DNA of 64,000 nucleotides from NCBI GenBank assembly GCA_964017045.1, contig OZ024796.1:21785510-21849509 (forward strand), read 5' to 3'. The stretch is from Omphiscola glabra (lineage: Eukaryota; Mollusca; Gastropoda; Lymnaeidae). Shown here one piece after another: positions 21,883 to 63,686 of the stretch; the stretch's first letter is position 1, and the number at the start of each line of letters is the position of its first letter. Position numbers and translations under genes: made by a program. The notes under the pieces are model-generated. The model saw nothing but the letters and a program-made list of their open reading frames with translations, was not told the origin of the DNA and did not search any database.

Positions 21883-24137
21883 GCTAAACACTAATCCTTA
21901 CTCCAGGGGAAGGGTGTGGGAGCTTTAATCCCTCTTTATGGCAAAGGCTATCAACACAATTTTAAAATTAAAGAGTTAACATATATTAAGATAATACGCA
22001 TAAATGGGCTTAATTAAAACAGCCCAGAGCTTATGAACTTGTATTACACAAACTCAGTGTTAATTATAATTTATAAATGTTATGGAAGTAAAATGCGAAT
22101 AATTTTTATGAAGTTTTGTTATTTTGTTAAAAGGTGGGCTAGCCTTGAACCTCTGCTCTAAGCATCATCTATGACTACTTGATAATTTCTTTACCGTTCC
22201 TTGTTTTTCTTCAAGTATTGTGTCACTTAAGATTACTTGATTTGTTTTATGATTTGCATAATTTCAAATATGTTTTATTTCTAGTCCATTTTAAATAACA
22301 CTATGTTGTTTACAAAGCCGCACACACGTGGTTGATCAGACCATAATTTTCAAAAAAAAAAAAAAAAAATTGGATTGATTGAAAGATTGAATCGTTCGAT
22401 CATTGGGTTGTATCCTGGTTCTTGATTCTATACCTCAGTACAATTTGTTTTCTCATAGAAGCTTGCTACGCACTTAGGAATTTGGGGCCATCCATAAATT
22501 GACAAGTTTAATAGCCCATTTCTCACAAGAACACAGAAGTATTTTACTGTTTTTCTTCTTGAACTTCTTCTATATTATATAATTATTATATTATAATAAA
22601 TTAATAATATTATGAGGGCCCATGCCCATGATCAACAAAAAGGTCGACCCTATGTAAATGTATTAATCATGCTTATTCTGACTCCTATGGTTTTTACTGG
22701 GAATTTATTATACTATTAACATACTAGGGCTTAATTAACCAGATGCATTTTTTTTCAACCGGGTCCAGGTATTTTGAGTGGGTCCAAGCCTCTTGAAGTG
22801 TTGCAAAGAATGAGTTAGCTTCTCATTTTCTATAATTAATATGCAACAAAATCTACTGCCCTATGTGGTAGTGAGAGTGCATTGCCTTCGTCAACCATTT
22901 GTGTTAAGAAATAACCCACTGATAGGACACTCCAGGACAGGCAGTTGCCGTAAACCAGAATAGCGATGCCATACAAAAACCCTTTGACGGAGACATACTG
23001 TTGTTCATTTTTTAACAAAGAGTGAACTTTCACAGACTTAGGGTGCGAAGCAACAGTCATAGTATAATGAAAATAGCCAAACCTCCTGTACCAGGCTACA
23101 GAAAAGACTCATTCATAGGTGCATACATGCCCAAAGTGAAAAGTAGCCCATGACCCAGTTCTGTGTAGTGTGCAGCCCCAGAAAACAGATGTGAACGGAA
23201 ACGGCAGCATTGTGAAATAGAAATTCCTTTCTAAAGAAAAAAAATCAACCCATTTACCAGAGTTCAGTTATGCATGAACCTTACTGCGTGACTACCTTAT
23301 TTTTCACTCAGTACTATTAATATAAAACATTGAGGTAAAAAGGAGGGGTGGGGTTTAGAGGTAGCAGGTAGATAAGCAAAATGTAGATAAGAGATTTATT
23401 GCTAGACAGGCCGCTATTGATTATATATTTGCATCATCAGGGTCAGAAAAGAGGATGTTAGGTTATTAAAAAAAAATAATTTTTTAAAGATATATATTAA
23501 TATAGGTCTAGACCCTAATACTAATAACCCAATTTTTTTATTTGTTGCTGAACTATGAATAAACACCAACGAATTACAATTTATAATTTAGTTGTACTTA
23601 AACAGGTGCAGGCTTTGAATGTTTGATTTTGAAATGAAAATGAAGAAATTGAAAACTAAAAATACCCGTGCCATGGCCATGCTATAACAAATGCAAGCCA
23701 ATTATTTTTAGTCAATGATTCAGTCCTTCAACATATTTTATTATTAGTTTTTATTCATTTAAATGGGCATGACAAATTTTACAGTATTTCATGTGATGTA
23801 ACTTTTATAGGGTTGCTTGTGTATAACAAATACACAAAGCTAGAGATGTAGCCTATAACTATACTATTCTACTAAGGCTATTGGCATAGTCATATAATTG
23901 GGGCATCCATAAATGACATCACGCTTTAGGCAAATATTTAACCCCCCCCCTCCCACAGTGTGTGGCTTTATCTGTTAATGAGAATGAGTTAATGGCCCCT
24001 ATTCCTACATTTCTTAAGCATATTTTAAACTGCTCTCATTGCAAATAAATTTTAGGGCTTAATTAATGTTAAATAGGGCTAATAGTTTATTTGTATAAAA
24101 TAATAATAATTTATGTATTTTTTAATGTGTATTTCAG
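21883..24137. other. Region upstream of CAD with no supported gene
   Basis: AT-rich; the CAD promoter or leader exons may lie here but I cannot place them. A 3' splice acceptor-like 'atttcag' ends at 24137, so a leader intron is possible. A 74-codon minus frame (23060-22836) is hydrophobic but shows no family motif. A hammerhead-like fragment lies at about 23420-23440. Confidence 0.4.
23418..23440 (-). ncRNA. Weak hammerhead-like fragment (minus strand)
   Basis: The minus strand reads CTGATGA at 23440-23434 followed by 'tgcaaatat', but the expected GAAAC box is not preserved (it reads as an AATAG-like word). A 'ggcctgtctag' segment follows. It may be a decayed terminal ribozyme of a Penelope-like element; the call is speculative. 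Confidence 0.15.
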
Positions 24138-24156
24138 CTAAACTCTAAAATATCTT

Positions 24157-54094
<29,938 letters not shown>

Positions 54095-54307
54095 TCACTT
54101 TTGATACTAAGGATGATAATCAACTCCACAAGTTGCTCATGTTTCCGTTGTAAGAATTGTTCCTTGTGAATTGGACATAAATTAATTTTGCTTTTGATGC
54201 AGATCTAACTTTCCTTTTGAGAATTTATCCAAAAAATTGAATATTATTATAAATTTGACCATAATCGATCTGTCTTAAGAGTGAAAAATTAGTGTGATGA
54301 AAAGTTA

Positions 54308-54318
54308 AATAAAATAAA
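54308..54318 (+). terminator. CAD: Likely CAD polyadenylation signal
   Basis: Overlapping AATAAA hexamers about 215 bases behind the CAD TAG. The cleavage site is not determinable from sequence alone. Confidence 0.45.
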
Positions 54319-55106
54319 ATTATTTGTATCATCTGCTTAAAGTTAAAACTGGTTATCTAAATTTTGCTGTACCTTTTAAAAATAAAATAGTGTATTTTAA
54401 TGTTTTCCTGTGTGGCAGCTCATGGGATATCTGTCACTATCAGTATAAGAGCGCTTCATTACTCAATAGACATTGCCAGATAGGGATTTTAGGAGTCTTC
54501 AAATATAATTTGCAATGGTGTCTTTTTTTTTACTACTGCTGCTGCTGCTAATTATCTGGTTGTTTTGTTACATTATGTAATTCGGATAAATTGCTGGAGT
54601 AAAGTTTGGAGTTTATAATTTTCATTTTTTTTCTTGTAATATGTTAATGTGTCATTAAACCTTTAAATATTTTGGAAATCTTACTTATTCCATATTATAT
54701 ATAATAATAATATGTTGTTGAAAAAAAATTCCTTTGGAATAGATGGAATATGCTGTCATATTATTTTGATATATTTGAAACAAAATTTGCTCATTAACTG
54801 CGCCCGCTGTTGCTGCCAGTCACAGACTACAGACATGAAAATAATCTTTTCATTTCTGTTCATTGAATGCATTTATTAATTTATGGTTGTAAACCAACAA
54901 ATTTGTCCTCATTATTTTAGGGGCATATTTGTCCTTTTAAAAAATAAAAAAAACAATAAAAAAATGAAGCACAAGCCAACTTGGTTTGACAGGAAATATT
55001 CACTCTGAAACACAACGATCTCTTTTTGATTTGACACAATCTTATAAAGCTCCATTGATATTAAAATAAAAGTCACATCAAAGTGGCGGCTTTGCATTTC
55101 CTTGAA

Positions 55107-55365
55107 TTTGACTGGTCAGTTGGCCATACCTGAATTGTTTCAATTTGACTGGTCAGTTGGCCATACCTGAATTGTTTCAATTTGACTGGTCAGTTGGCCA
55201 TACCTGAATTGTTTCAATTTGACTGGTCAGTTGGCCATACCTGAATTGTTTCAATTTGACTGGTCAGTTGGCCATATCTGAATTGTTTCAATTTGACTGG
55301 TCAGTTGGCCATACCTGAATTGTTTCAATTTGACTGGTCAGTTGGCCATACCTGAATTGTTTCAA
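55107..55365. repeat. 37-bp minisatellite, 7 copies, downstream of CAD
   Basis: Seven copies of a unit containing GACTGGTCAGTTGGCCATAC and ending 'ctgaattgtttcaa', identical except for one 'catatc'. The near-perfect identity suggests recent amplification. Confidence 0.95.
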
Positions 55366-56867
55366 CAAGCTGTTGTAAAAATAAATTAATATGAGTTTAT
55401 TTAATTAAGGTTTAAAGAGAGCAATTACAATTCAAAATTGGCCATTTTTTTTAGCAAATCTAAAAGATGGGGGAAAAACAGAGAATCTCAGAAAGGAATG
55501 GTTTGCTTTACTTGATGGATGGTTTGTTTCTGAACCTTTAAGAATGATGTAAAAATTCCTTTTCATAAGAAACAAATTTACATCTTTAAAAATGTTTAAA
55601 GCCATGTACAGGGTTATCAAAAATAAAGAAAAGACTTTGTTCTTCTAATTCTAAGTACTAAGATGATTCTGTCGAGCCAGATGTTTTTCATGGGCTTGCT
55701 GAATGAAGTGTACTACCATTTATAATAAAAATGTATGAATGAAATGCTAAGTTTCATAATGTCTCATATCAGTCTCAAGTGTTGTGTTTGACCAGTGTGT
55801 TACGTGGTAACAGTTGCTGCATGAAAGCTACTCAGGAAGGTTTTTGTTCATTGTTTGCCCGAGTATGTATCAAGTTTTCAGTATTTTGATGGCTTTACAC
55901 TATATACATCTGCACAAAACGTATGATATTTTTTATGTCATGCAATCAATTGTTATAATTAATTTTACTGTACTTGATTATCAACATGTGGAAATTATCA
56001 TTAATGTCAACGTCAGCATTGATTACTTAAGAGAGATGATTATTCAACTTCTTATCTGCACCTCTGGCTAATAGTCTTATTCTAGGGTGGTGGCCTGTCT
56101 GACTTTACACTGGTGAATGGTTTTTTTTTAGAGTGATTTGTAAGATTTCGTCTGCCTGTTGAACTTCCTGTTTGCCCCCTTTAAGAGCTTTTGGGAACAG
56201 CCTTACCAGTAACTTGTATTGATGCCAGCCACTTTCAATATATGATATATGTCTCTACTTGTAGTGAAGGTTGACATGCGGTCAGCTCCTTGATGCTCTG
56301 AAGTTATTGACAATGACGTCTGGCAGTGGTATCCAAGTATTTTTTCATATTTGTAGACCTCTTGAAGCCACAGCCAGTCCCGTCTCCACCTGAACAACTA
56401 GTAAATGACTGATTTTAATAATCCATTATGGATTTTAAAGCACACATTTTAAATTGTTTTTTATGTGTAGATGTAGCTCATAACTCTCATAGAATTTTTT
56501 CATACTTTGTGACACCAAAGGTTAGGAAACATTGTTGGATGATATTCAATTTCATTTATTGAAGATGTAATAAACATCAGTCGTTTTTTTCCACAGTTTT
56601 CACAGACATCTTATTTTGATTGAAGAATCCATTTTCTTTCATTTCAAAGTAAACATTCAAACTGGCACTTAATGAGATTGTCTTGGAACTATTGATATTT
56701 TACACTATTCCACAAGTTTTTTCTGTGTTCAATTTACATTTTATGTTATTAAAAATCAGCTTATGGCATTAAAGTTAAAGTGAGTTTAAAGAAATAATCT
56801 TAATTCATTTAGTTGTGTTTTTTTCCTGAGTTTGTGGCAGGGTCAAGTTTGAAAGATTGCCTATAAA

Positions 56868-57520
56868 TTGATGGGTGGCAACTGCAATGAAACTTTTGCC
56901 TTGATAAGGAGGTGGTACACTGCGGTATTTACACCCCTTCCCCATTGTCAACTCCTTGTTTGTACTAGATTGGTTAATACACCAAGTTCTTTCACAAGTT
57001 GTAATACGTCGTCTATCACCATAAATATTACTTTAATATATACAAAGGCTGCAATTTCTATAAACATATGCGTACAGCGCAGCTCGCTATCAGACAGAAA
57101 GAAAACACATCCTACTTCCAAAAAGTTCCATTCACGACTGCCAGACGAATAAAACGTACGTCACAATACAGACTAGACAATAACGTCGCAAGGAGCATAA
57201 AAATACGTCACCAAGTCAAGCGCGGACAGAGCGTTCACTATCTAATTAAAACTCTCAAACACACACAGCGCGTCATCAAAAATAATATTCAGTCGCAACC
57301 ATTATTAATGAACTCCCATACTCGACACCCATCATTCACCGTTTCATTACATCCATGACATGAAGTCAGCTGTTGGGTGAATAGTCCCAGTGGGAACATG
57401 GTATGTATGAAAACGGTAACTTTTATTAAAATATGAAGTTACCAATTTTGGGTGATTAGGATGATGATTATCAATTGGCACTTGACGCCATATTGAGCTA
57501 AGTTCTTTTCCTATGGCCAC
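56868..57520. other. Unassigned GC-richer stretch with overlapping open frames
   Basis: Two overlapping + frames (56868-57152 and 57068-57358) are rich in Arg, Lys, Gln and Thr and match no family I recognise. The base composition of 57060-57360 differs from the flanks, so part of it may be inserted DNA. No function can be assigned. Confidence 0.3.
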
Positions 57521-57562
57521 ATTCAATGATACACATTCAATGATACACATTCAATGATACAC
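57521..57562. repeat. 14-bp tandem repeat, 3 copies
   Basis: Three copies of ACATTCAATGATAC followed by a partial one ('acattcc'). Confidence 0.85.
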
Positions 57563-57639
57563 ATTCCAAAATATTTAAATATATGTATATAAACTATGTA
57601 GATCGTCCATAGGGAAAGACAAGACATCACCTATTAATA

Positions 57640-58330
57640 AATTACAGTTTAACCTACTCTGACTATGCAGCTCATCTTTGAACGAGCAGAGACGCTGCCT
57701 TAGGCGGTTTTGACTCTCAGAGGGCGACATGATGGCTACATAAGAACCTTTGAGAGCAGACTGAAAATCAACATGCAGAGCCATATCACTTTGTAAGAGA
57801 TTTAAACAGATTTGACATCCCCTACCTCAAGGACAGACGAGAAAAGATCCGCCTAACATTCTTATATGAAGTGGTCGTGGGACTAGTGCCGGCAATCCCA
57901 GCAAACAATTATCTCACCCCACAGAAGCCAGGTCGATTAATTAGAGCCAAAAACTCACTAAACATTGACAATCCCATGAGAAATGACACCCAGAACAATA
58001 GCAAATGCTTCACTGTGCCTCGGAGTAACACAGTGCAACATTAACAATCATTTTTTCCACGCACAATAATCGCTTGGAACCACCTGAACCAGTGACGTAG
58101 CGAGCTTAACTCGCGCCCGGGGCACAATACCTTTTTAGCGCCCCCCCCCCCACATTCGAAAACCATACAATATTATATGTAAAATATACTTTGTGAGTAG
58201 CGCCCGGGGCATGATGCCCCCCCCCCCTGCTTCCCCCTCGCTTCCCCCTCGCTACGCGACTGACCTGAACAATACCGCCGTGAACTCGACATCTATCGAA
58301 AGCTTCAAGACTGCCCTGGCACCTGCTAGG
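57640..58330 (+). mobile_element. Broken LINE: reverse-transcriptase C-terminal region, split by a MITE
   Basis: The + strand reads HFVRDLNRFDIPYLKDRREK, then LTFLYEVVVGLVPAIPANNY, SKCFTVPRSNTVQ, a stop, FFPRTIIAWNHLN, and after the MITE NTAVNSTSIESFKTALAPAR. This is the standard thumb and C-terminal pattern of jockey/CR1-like elements (FFPRTxxxWN.L). Upstream, about 57640-57780, the frame is broken in several places. The insertion at 58090 separates two halves that were continuous. Confidence 0.8.
58090..58262. mobile_element. 173-bp hAT MITE inserted in the LINE
   Basis: The element is flanked by perfect 8-bp duplications ACCTGAAC (58082-58089 and 58263-58270). Its ends CAGTGACGTAGCGAG and CTCGCTACGCGACTG are inverted repeats with two mismatches. 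Removing it and one duplication restores the contiguous LINE frame, which confirms both boundaries. It is C/G-homopolymer rich and non-coding. Confidence 0.92.
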
Positions 58331-58672
58331 AGCCGTTAGGATTGCAGCATCGTTTCCCCAACCGTTGCATATATGCCAGTATATAGATGCAGCAACGTAC
58401 CCTACCAGAACCAGAGCAGACACATGTCTGAATGGACCACCCAGATATCCGGATCCATGCATTTTCTTGGCCCTTTCGTCCACTCCACCCAATCTCAGGT
58501 ACCGATACACAGCTATCACAAACACTTCACATTAAAATAGAAATTCAACTACTTCAATTTTTCCTAAAAATACATCAATAAATGTAAAAACTTACTCATC
58601 TGTGGTCGTGCATTTTAAATTATCCGCAGGAAGTGACATAACAACAAATACAATTTAATTTTAAAAAATAAT

Positions 58673-58756
58673 GTCAGAAGTGGGATTTGAACCCATGGGG
58701 CATGGGAAGGTTATGAGCCTTGTGTCTGGCGCCTTAGACCACTCGGCCATCCTGAC
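58673..58756 (-). pseudogene. tRNA-Leu(CAA) pseudogene, 34-nt internal deletion
   Basis: On the minus strand both acceptor-stem strands, the A box (TGGCCGAGTGG) and the B box (GGTTCAAATCC) match the intact gene at 61836-61953. The variable arm, the 3' side of the anticodon arm and part of the intron are missing. The deletion lies between two CCCA repeats. The 'actcaag' of the anticodon region reads 'acacaag'. It cannot fold as a tRNA. Confidence 0.85.
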
Positions 58757-61428
58757 TACACAAATCTAACGAATCTACTTCTATTGATAAAAATTTATAG
58801 TTATTGGTTTAGTCGTTCATAAACCAACGGTTTTAACTACATGTAATACTTAAATCTAAATTGCTCCATGCCATTCGAACACTCATTTTATAGTTTTGTT
58901 ATAAAGGCGTGCTCGAGGTAAGAGCAGCGGTGTATTGCCAAATTCGTAACAAAGGGTTCGCAGTTAGTGTGTCCCCTTATGCCATATGCCATATCGGTCA
59001 CCGCCACAGTCAGTCATATTTATTATTTTGAACTAACGGTTCGCACGAACCTGACCGTGTTTGGATCACGGGGATACGATTTATTTTTACGCCCCCACCC
59101 CTTTTCCGCAAAATACCATAAAAGCCCAATTTAACATTAACGCCCTCGCCCACTAGTCTGTTACCCGGTGACATCATCCGTCTCCCTCTGCCCTTTTAGC
59201 TACGCGTCTGTCATAAACCCCAAAACTGCCTTTCTCTTCGCAACCCCTTTGCCTTTCCCTGGTACGCCACTGGAAATAGGGACGACACGACGATAATGAA
59301 TTTTAATTAACATGATTATGATTTGTTACTGGCTAATCATCTATCAGTTCGTAGACGTAGACGAAAAAATAAATCAGACCCAACATAATAATTAATAAAA
59401 AAATTTGTGCTTAGTATATTTGTGGGATATTCTCTTATATATATGTTGCTTCTGGTGTGTCCTGCTTCCGTTTCGAAACAGCCTTCCCCCAACTCCACTT
59501 TTTAAAAGTAAAAGTATTAATAGTCCTGAGAGTGAGTGAAATAAAAGGCTGTGGAGTGTGGGTGACCTCTCATCTCTCCTCCCCCAGTGTTTCTTTCATA
59601 CAATTTCCTTGGTTGGGGGTGGGGGTCCAGATATTTTTTTATGGGTGGGGGAGGTGCCAATGGACAGAGGCATATCTAAAGGGGACATATGTCATTAGGC
59701 GCCAGACTAGCGGGGGAGCCAGACAAATTGGCGATCAGGACCAGCAACAATGTCATTTTTTTCTGGAAGTAGGACAGAAATCTAGGGCGCCAATGACTTT
59801 TCTCTAACCAGAAAATTTAGATTGTTAAAAAATCAAGAGGTGCATTTTAGAGTATACATGATTTGAATTTTTTTATTAGTCCATTTCATCGGGGGAAAGA
59901 ATTTTTCAAGCATCAGGGGAGGCATTATGGCGCCCAATGCCATACAAATACTAAATTCTTTCCGTTTGTGGTATTCCCCAAGATCACCATATGACACAAG
60001 CTTAGATTCAATCCCGTAATGTCAAATTGATCAATGTCATTGAAGTGGTTCTCAGAAATTGATGATGCCGAAGAGTCTCGAGTAAAAGCGGGGACAAGGG
60101 TACCCTTAATTAAAAAAACAACAAAACATTCAAAATGTAGGGATGAATTTTGGTGCATAATTGAACTCTGTGTTTTTTTCAGACAGTTTGAGAGTAGAAT
60201 TTCAGTCTAATAACTATCAGGGACATCTCTAACCCTTCCTCCAATCTATCATGAACTAAATTCATTCCAGCTTAGTATCGCCCGTTAAATCTTTATTGTC
60301 CCCAGGATATTTTAATTTTGCATCAATCTGCACGTAATTGGCGAGCAACGGGGGAAATGGGAAATGCTAGTTAATATTTTAGGTGTCATTTGACTCCAGA
60401 GCCATCGCGTTGGCCTTGCAACTCCTATGGCTGCAGGGGTCCTCTGATATTTTAAGGGAATAAAGTTGTGCTTTTAATTATCAACTACGTGGGGGGAGAA
60501 CAAAACCGAAAAGTGGCCAGTGGGTGGCCATACAAAGTCAAGCGACGTCACTGCTTGACCAGATGTGTTATACAATAAATATATACTTTTTATATTACTG
60601 AATAGTAATGTTTTTTAAATTTTTATTGAAACTATTTTGGGGGTAAACTACTTAATAAATAAATGAATTTAAAAAAAATCCTTCCAAAACGGTTCTCATT
60701 AAAAAAACAAAACAAACATTATTTAACATAATTTTACACATTGAACGAAAATGAAAAGAAAAGTTTTACCAGAGTCAAAAAATAAAATACATAAATACTT
60801 ACTTATAAAGGTCGCTATATTTAAAACTGGTCATGTTTATCAATCGTTTATAAACGGCATAATTATGTTAAGAAGGTATGAGATATTTACAAAAGACATC
60901 ATAGATTATATTATATATTATATGTATTAATGCATAATTTTTATCAAAGGGGAAATCGCATAAAAATAAAGTATTAATTTCCCAATATTCATTTGATTGA
61001 AATTTTAATTTAGAATTTCAAGCTTCTACAACTTTCTTCGGATCAATTACAAATATATATATTTTTAAAAAATTTAAAGAATGATGCTATCATACATTTT
61101 ATAATTAACGATTATCTCTACTGTAAAAGTCCGGCTCTTTATGATGAAATATAATTTGAAAGCAGACTGCACATGTTTAATACTTAGCAAGAACTATATT
61201 AAGTTTATGGACCTTTTAAATTGATGTAAAGTGGTTTAATGGCGTGCTATGAAAGTCTTTAAACTTGTGACGTTGCAAAAAAAAAAAATAAATAAATAAA
61301 AATAATAAAAATTTAAAAAAAAACGATCTATACGAACAACAAAAAGTAAGTTTTGGCTTATAATCAGTGGCGGACAATTTTCAAAACAATACGATATTTT
61401 GATAATCTAACACTGTAAGCCTGTAACA
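58757..61428. other. Repeat-rich region without a gene
   Basis: It contains scraps resembling hAT ends ('gctacgcgtctg' near 59203, 'ggtacgccactgg' near 59263, 'cagaggcatatcta' at 59665, 'gcgacgtcactg' ending at 60552). I could not pair these into elements with target duplications. Open frames at 59457-59807 and 60158-59925 show no motif. Confidence 0.4.
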
Positions 61429-61631
61429 CAGCGGTTCTCAAACTGTCGGTCGCGACCCCCTTGGGCCTTGGGGGGTCGAACGACCCTTTCGCAGGGGCCG
61501 CCTAAGACCTATCGGAAAACACATATATACTATACAGTTATGAAGTAGCAACGAAAATAATTTTGTGGTTGGGAGTCGCCACAACATGAGGAACATGAGG
61601 GTCGCGGCATTACGAAGGTTTAGAACCACTG
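61429..61631. mobile_element. 203-bp hAT-type MITE
   Basis: Left end CAGCGGTTCTCAAACT, right end AGGTTTAGAACCACTG (imperfect inverted repeats). The flanks CTGTAACA (61421-61428) and TTGTAACA (61632-61639) form an 8-bp duplication with one mismatch. The CAGTGGTTCTCAA end is widespread among animal hAT derivatives. The 63-codon minus frame inside is incidental. Confidence 0.85.
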
Positions 61632-61835
61632 TTGTAACAAGATTAGCGTTAAATACACAGATTATAAAATGTATCGAGCAAAGCGATATTTTATTGGTTC
61701 CACAATTCGTAATCGTTTCAAGTTAATTATAACTTATGGACTTAAATAATCAAAAGAAATAACACGTAATTTAAATTTATCATTTTCTTATTTTTCTTAC
61801 TGTGAAATTATTTCAACGAAAGAAAAAAAAATATT

Positions 61836-61953
61836 GTCAGAAGTGGGATTTGAACCCACGCCCACATTCGTGGACCAGAACACTCGAGCCCATGCTGCAT
61901 GGGAAGGTTATGAGCCTTGAGTCTGGCGCCTTAGACCACTCGGCCATCCTGAC
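61836..61953 (-). tRNA. tRNA-Leu(CAA) with intron
   Basis: The minus strand starts GTCAGGATGGCCGAGTGGTC and ends TTCAAATCCCACTTCTGAC. Acceptor stem GTCAGGA/TTCTGAC pairs fully (one G-T). The A box TGGCCGAGTGG and B box GGTTCAAATCC are good. The anticodon stem is CCAGA/TCTGG with anticodon CAA in CTCAAG, an intron of about 30 nt follows the position after the anticodon, the variable arm is CCAC-GAAT-GTGG and the T arm is GTGGG/CCCAC. A long variable arm and an intron at this place are normal for eukaryotic tRNA-Leu(CAA). Confidence 0.92.
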
Positions 61954-63439
61954 ATCCGTAAGATACGCTGGAAAATTAAATCTTATAATATTATTTTGAT
62001 ATCCTATTTATTTTATTGAATTGTTTCATAATTTTAAATATTTTTTTTCGAAATAAGTCTAGTTTAAGGATGTTATACATTTCTTTTTATAACTAGTTAG
62101 TTTATTAAATTGAAATATATTCTATTTGTTTGAAAGGGATACAACTGAGGAAACGTTTAAATAATTAATAATTGAGTCTAGTCTAAGTAACATTAAAATT
62201 TCCTATCGGCGACTATCGGACCCCTCAATATATATAATATAATGTTCATAAGAAGGTTATTTATCAAATTCATTCCTTTATTCTGATGAGTATCTTGTGT
62301 TGCCTGTGGCAAAATGAAAGTATCGATCCCCCCACCACTGATTTTAATTTTAATAAAAATTAATAAAATCATCCACGGTATTGCAATGACACATTTTTTG
62401 CGCGTCACGTCCCTGAACTTAATTATAATTCTTCTTATGTCCTAGATATTTATTTTATGATTATTAATTACTTATACTTTATACCGGCATACCGGGTATT
62501 GAAATATTATGGTTCTTTATTTTAATATTAAAAACGTAATTATTTATGTCTTTAGATATAGATATAAAAATGAATCATTTGCAACTTCATAGGTTTGTTC
62601 TTTGGATGACTGTTAGTTTAAAGTTAAATGATTAGTGAGTGCTATTTGGCTATGAAGTTTCTCTGCACTAACTAAACGACATTATATTTATATTATTAAA
62701 AGTATATTTTAAACGCTAAGTTTTTATTACGGTACTTTGTAAATTTGATAAAAGTATATTTTTGGAATAAAAAATAAGTAATATCTTATTATATGTTAAA
62801 AAGACAAATCTAAAATTGGGTTTATTTATTAACAATATAAACTAAATTATATAAAGCAATCAATTATATTTATTAATAATTTTACTTTTAAAAAGAGGAA
62901 AATACATCATCATCATCAGTTTTGTCACATGCGGTTATTAAAGCGAAGAAACTTAAAACTTTTTATTTGCAAGTTAAATTTTTCTCTTTTGAAATTATTA
63001 TAATTTTTATTTATTTGAGACCAAAGGAGAATTTTAATTTTTTGAAGACATCTTGTTAAAATTTATTTTAATTTATTTTCGCATTATTAACAATGCACTA
63101 AAAAACAACAGATATTTGAGTTTTTCTGATAATGATAAATGTGATTATGATTTTTTTAAAATAATTCTTAGATCATAATTTATTAATTTAAACAAATAAT
63201 AACTTTCAAATTCTGATAAATTGCTTAATATAGTTCTTTAATTGTTATTTTAAATGTTAGTATTTGGAAATTATAATAATAATAATACTTTATACTAAAA
63301 TAAAAGCTGATAAAATATATGTTATTTTTTGCGCATTTAAATTTATTCCATTCTGTAAAATAATAGAAATTACTATCATTGTTTTTAAGATCTGAACATA
63401 TTTAAATTAAATCGTTTCTTTAGAGCTTCATGGATACCC
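61954..63439. other. AT-rich region, nothing recognised
   Basis: Very AT-rich, with short A/T runs and a brief CATCAT run at about 62907-62918. No exon, RNA gene or bounded repeat could be supported. Confidence 0.5.
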
Positions 63440-63580
63440 AAAAATCAGCAGCAGGACGATTAAAACGTTTTTGAGAGCCAAATTTCTTTTCAAGAACCGA
63501 GCCACATTCAAGTCGCTAAAGAGCCACATATTATGCTGCTCACGAGCCGCGCTTTGCTGACCACCGCCCTAGCTCATTCT
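63440..63580. mobile_element. Probable hAT-type element end
   Basis: The sequence repeats the 'gagccacat' word (63500, 63521) and closes with GCTTTGCTGACCACCGCCCTAG, a common right end of hAT derivatives whose left end reads CTAGGGCGGTGGTC. The left end was not found nearby. Confidence 0.4.
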
Positions 63581-63686
63581 TATATATATATAATTAAATT
63601 AATATAATATATATTAATTTTTTAAATGTAATTTCAAGCTGCTTTATTGAGAAAAGCATTTTCAAGCTTCTTTTCTAGTGTATTGT

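Larger units (their letters stand above)
54095..56867. other. CAD 3' flank
   Basis: AT-rich non-coding sequence after the CAD stop. AATAAA hexamers at 54308-54318 are the first good polyadenylation signals. Apart from the 37-bp minisatellite I see no further gene. Short frames at 55814-56071 and 56397-56203 have no motif. Confidence 0.5.

Noticed and set aside
22836..23060. 74-codon minus-strand hydrophobic frame as a small membrane protein
   Set aside because: No family motif, no splice or start context, and the composition is compatible with chance.
56868..57358. Overlapping basic frames as a new gene
   Set aside because: No recognisable domain, two frames compete over the same DNA, and the flanks are repeats; kept only as an unassigned stretch.
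58106..58525. 139-codon minus-strand frame
   Set aside because: It runs antisense through the hAT MITE and the LINE C-terminal region. Its glycine-rich part is the reverse of C homopolymers.
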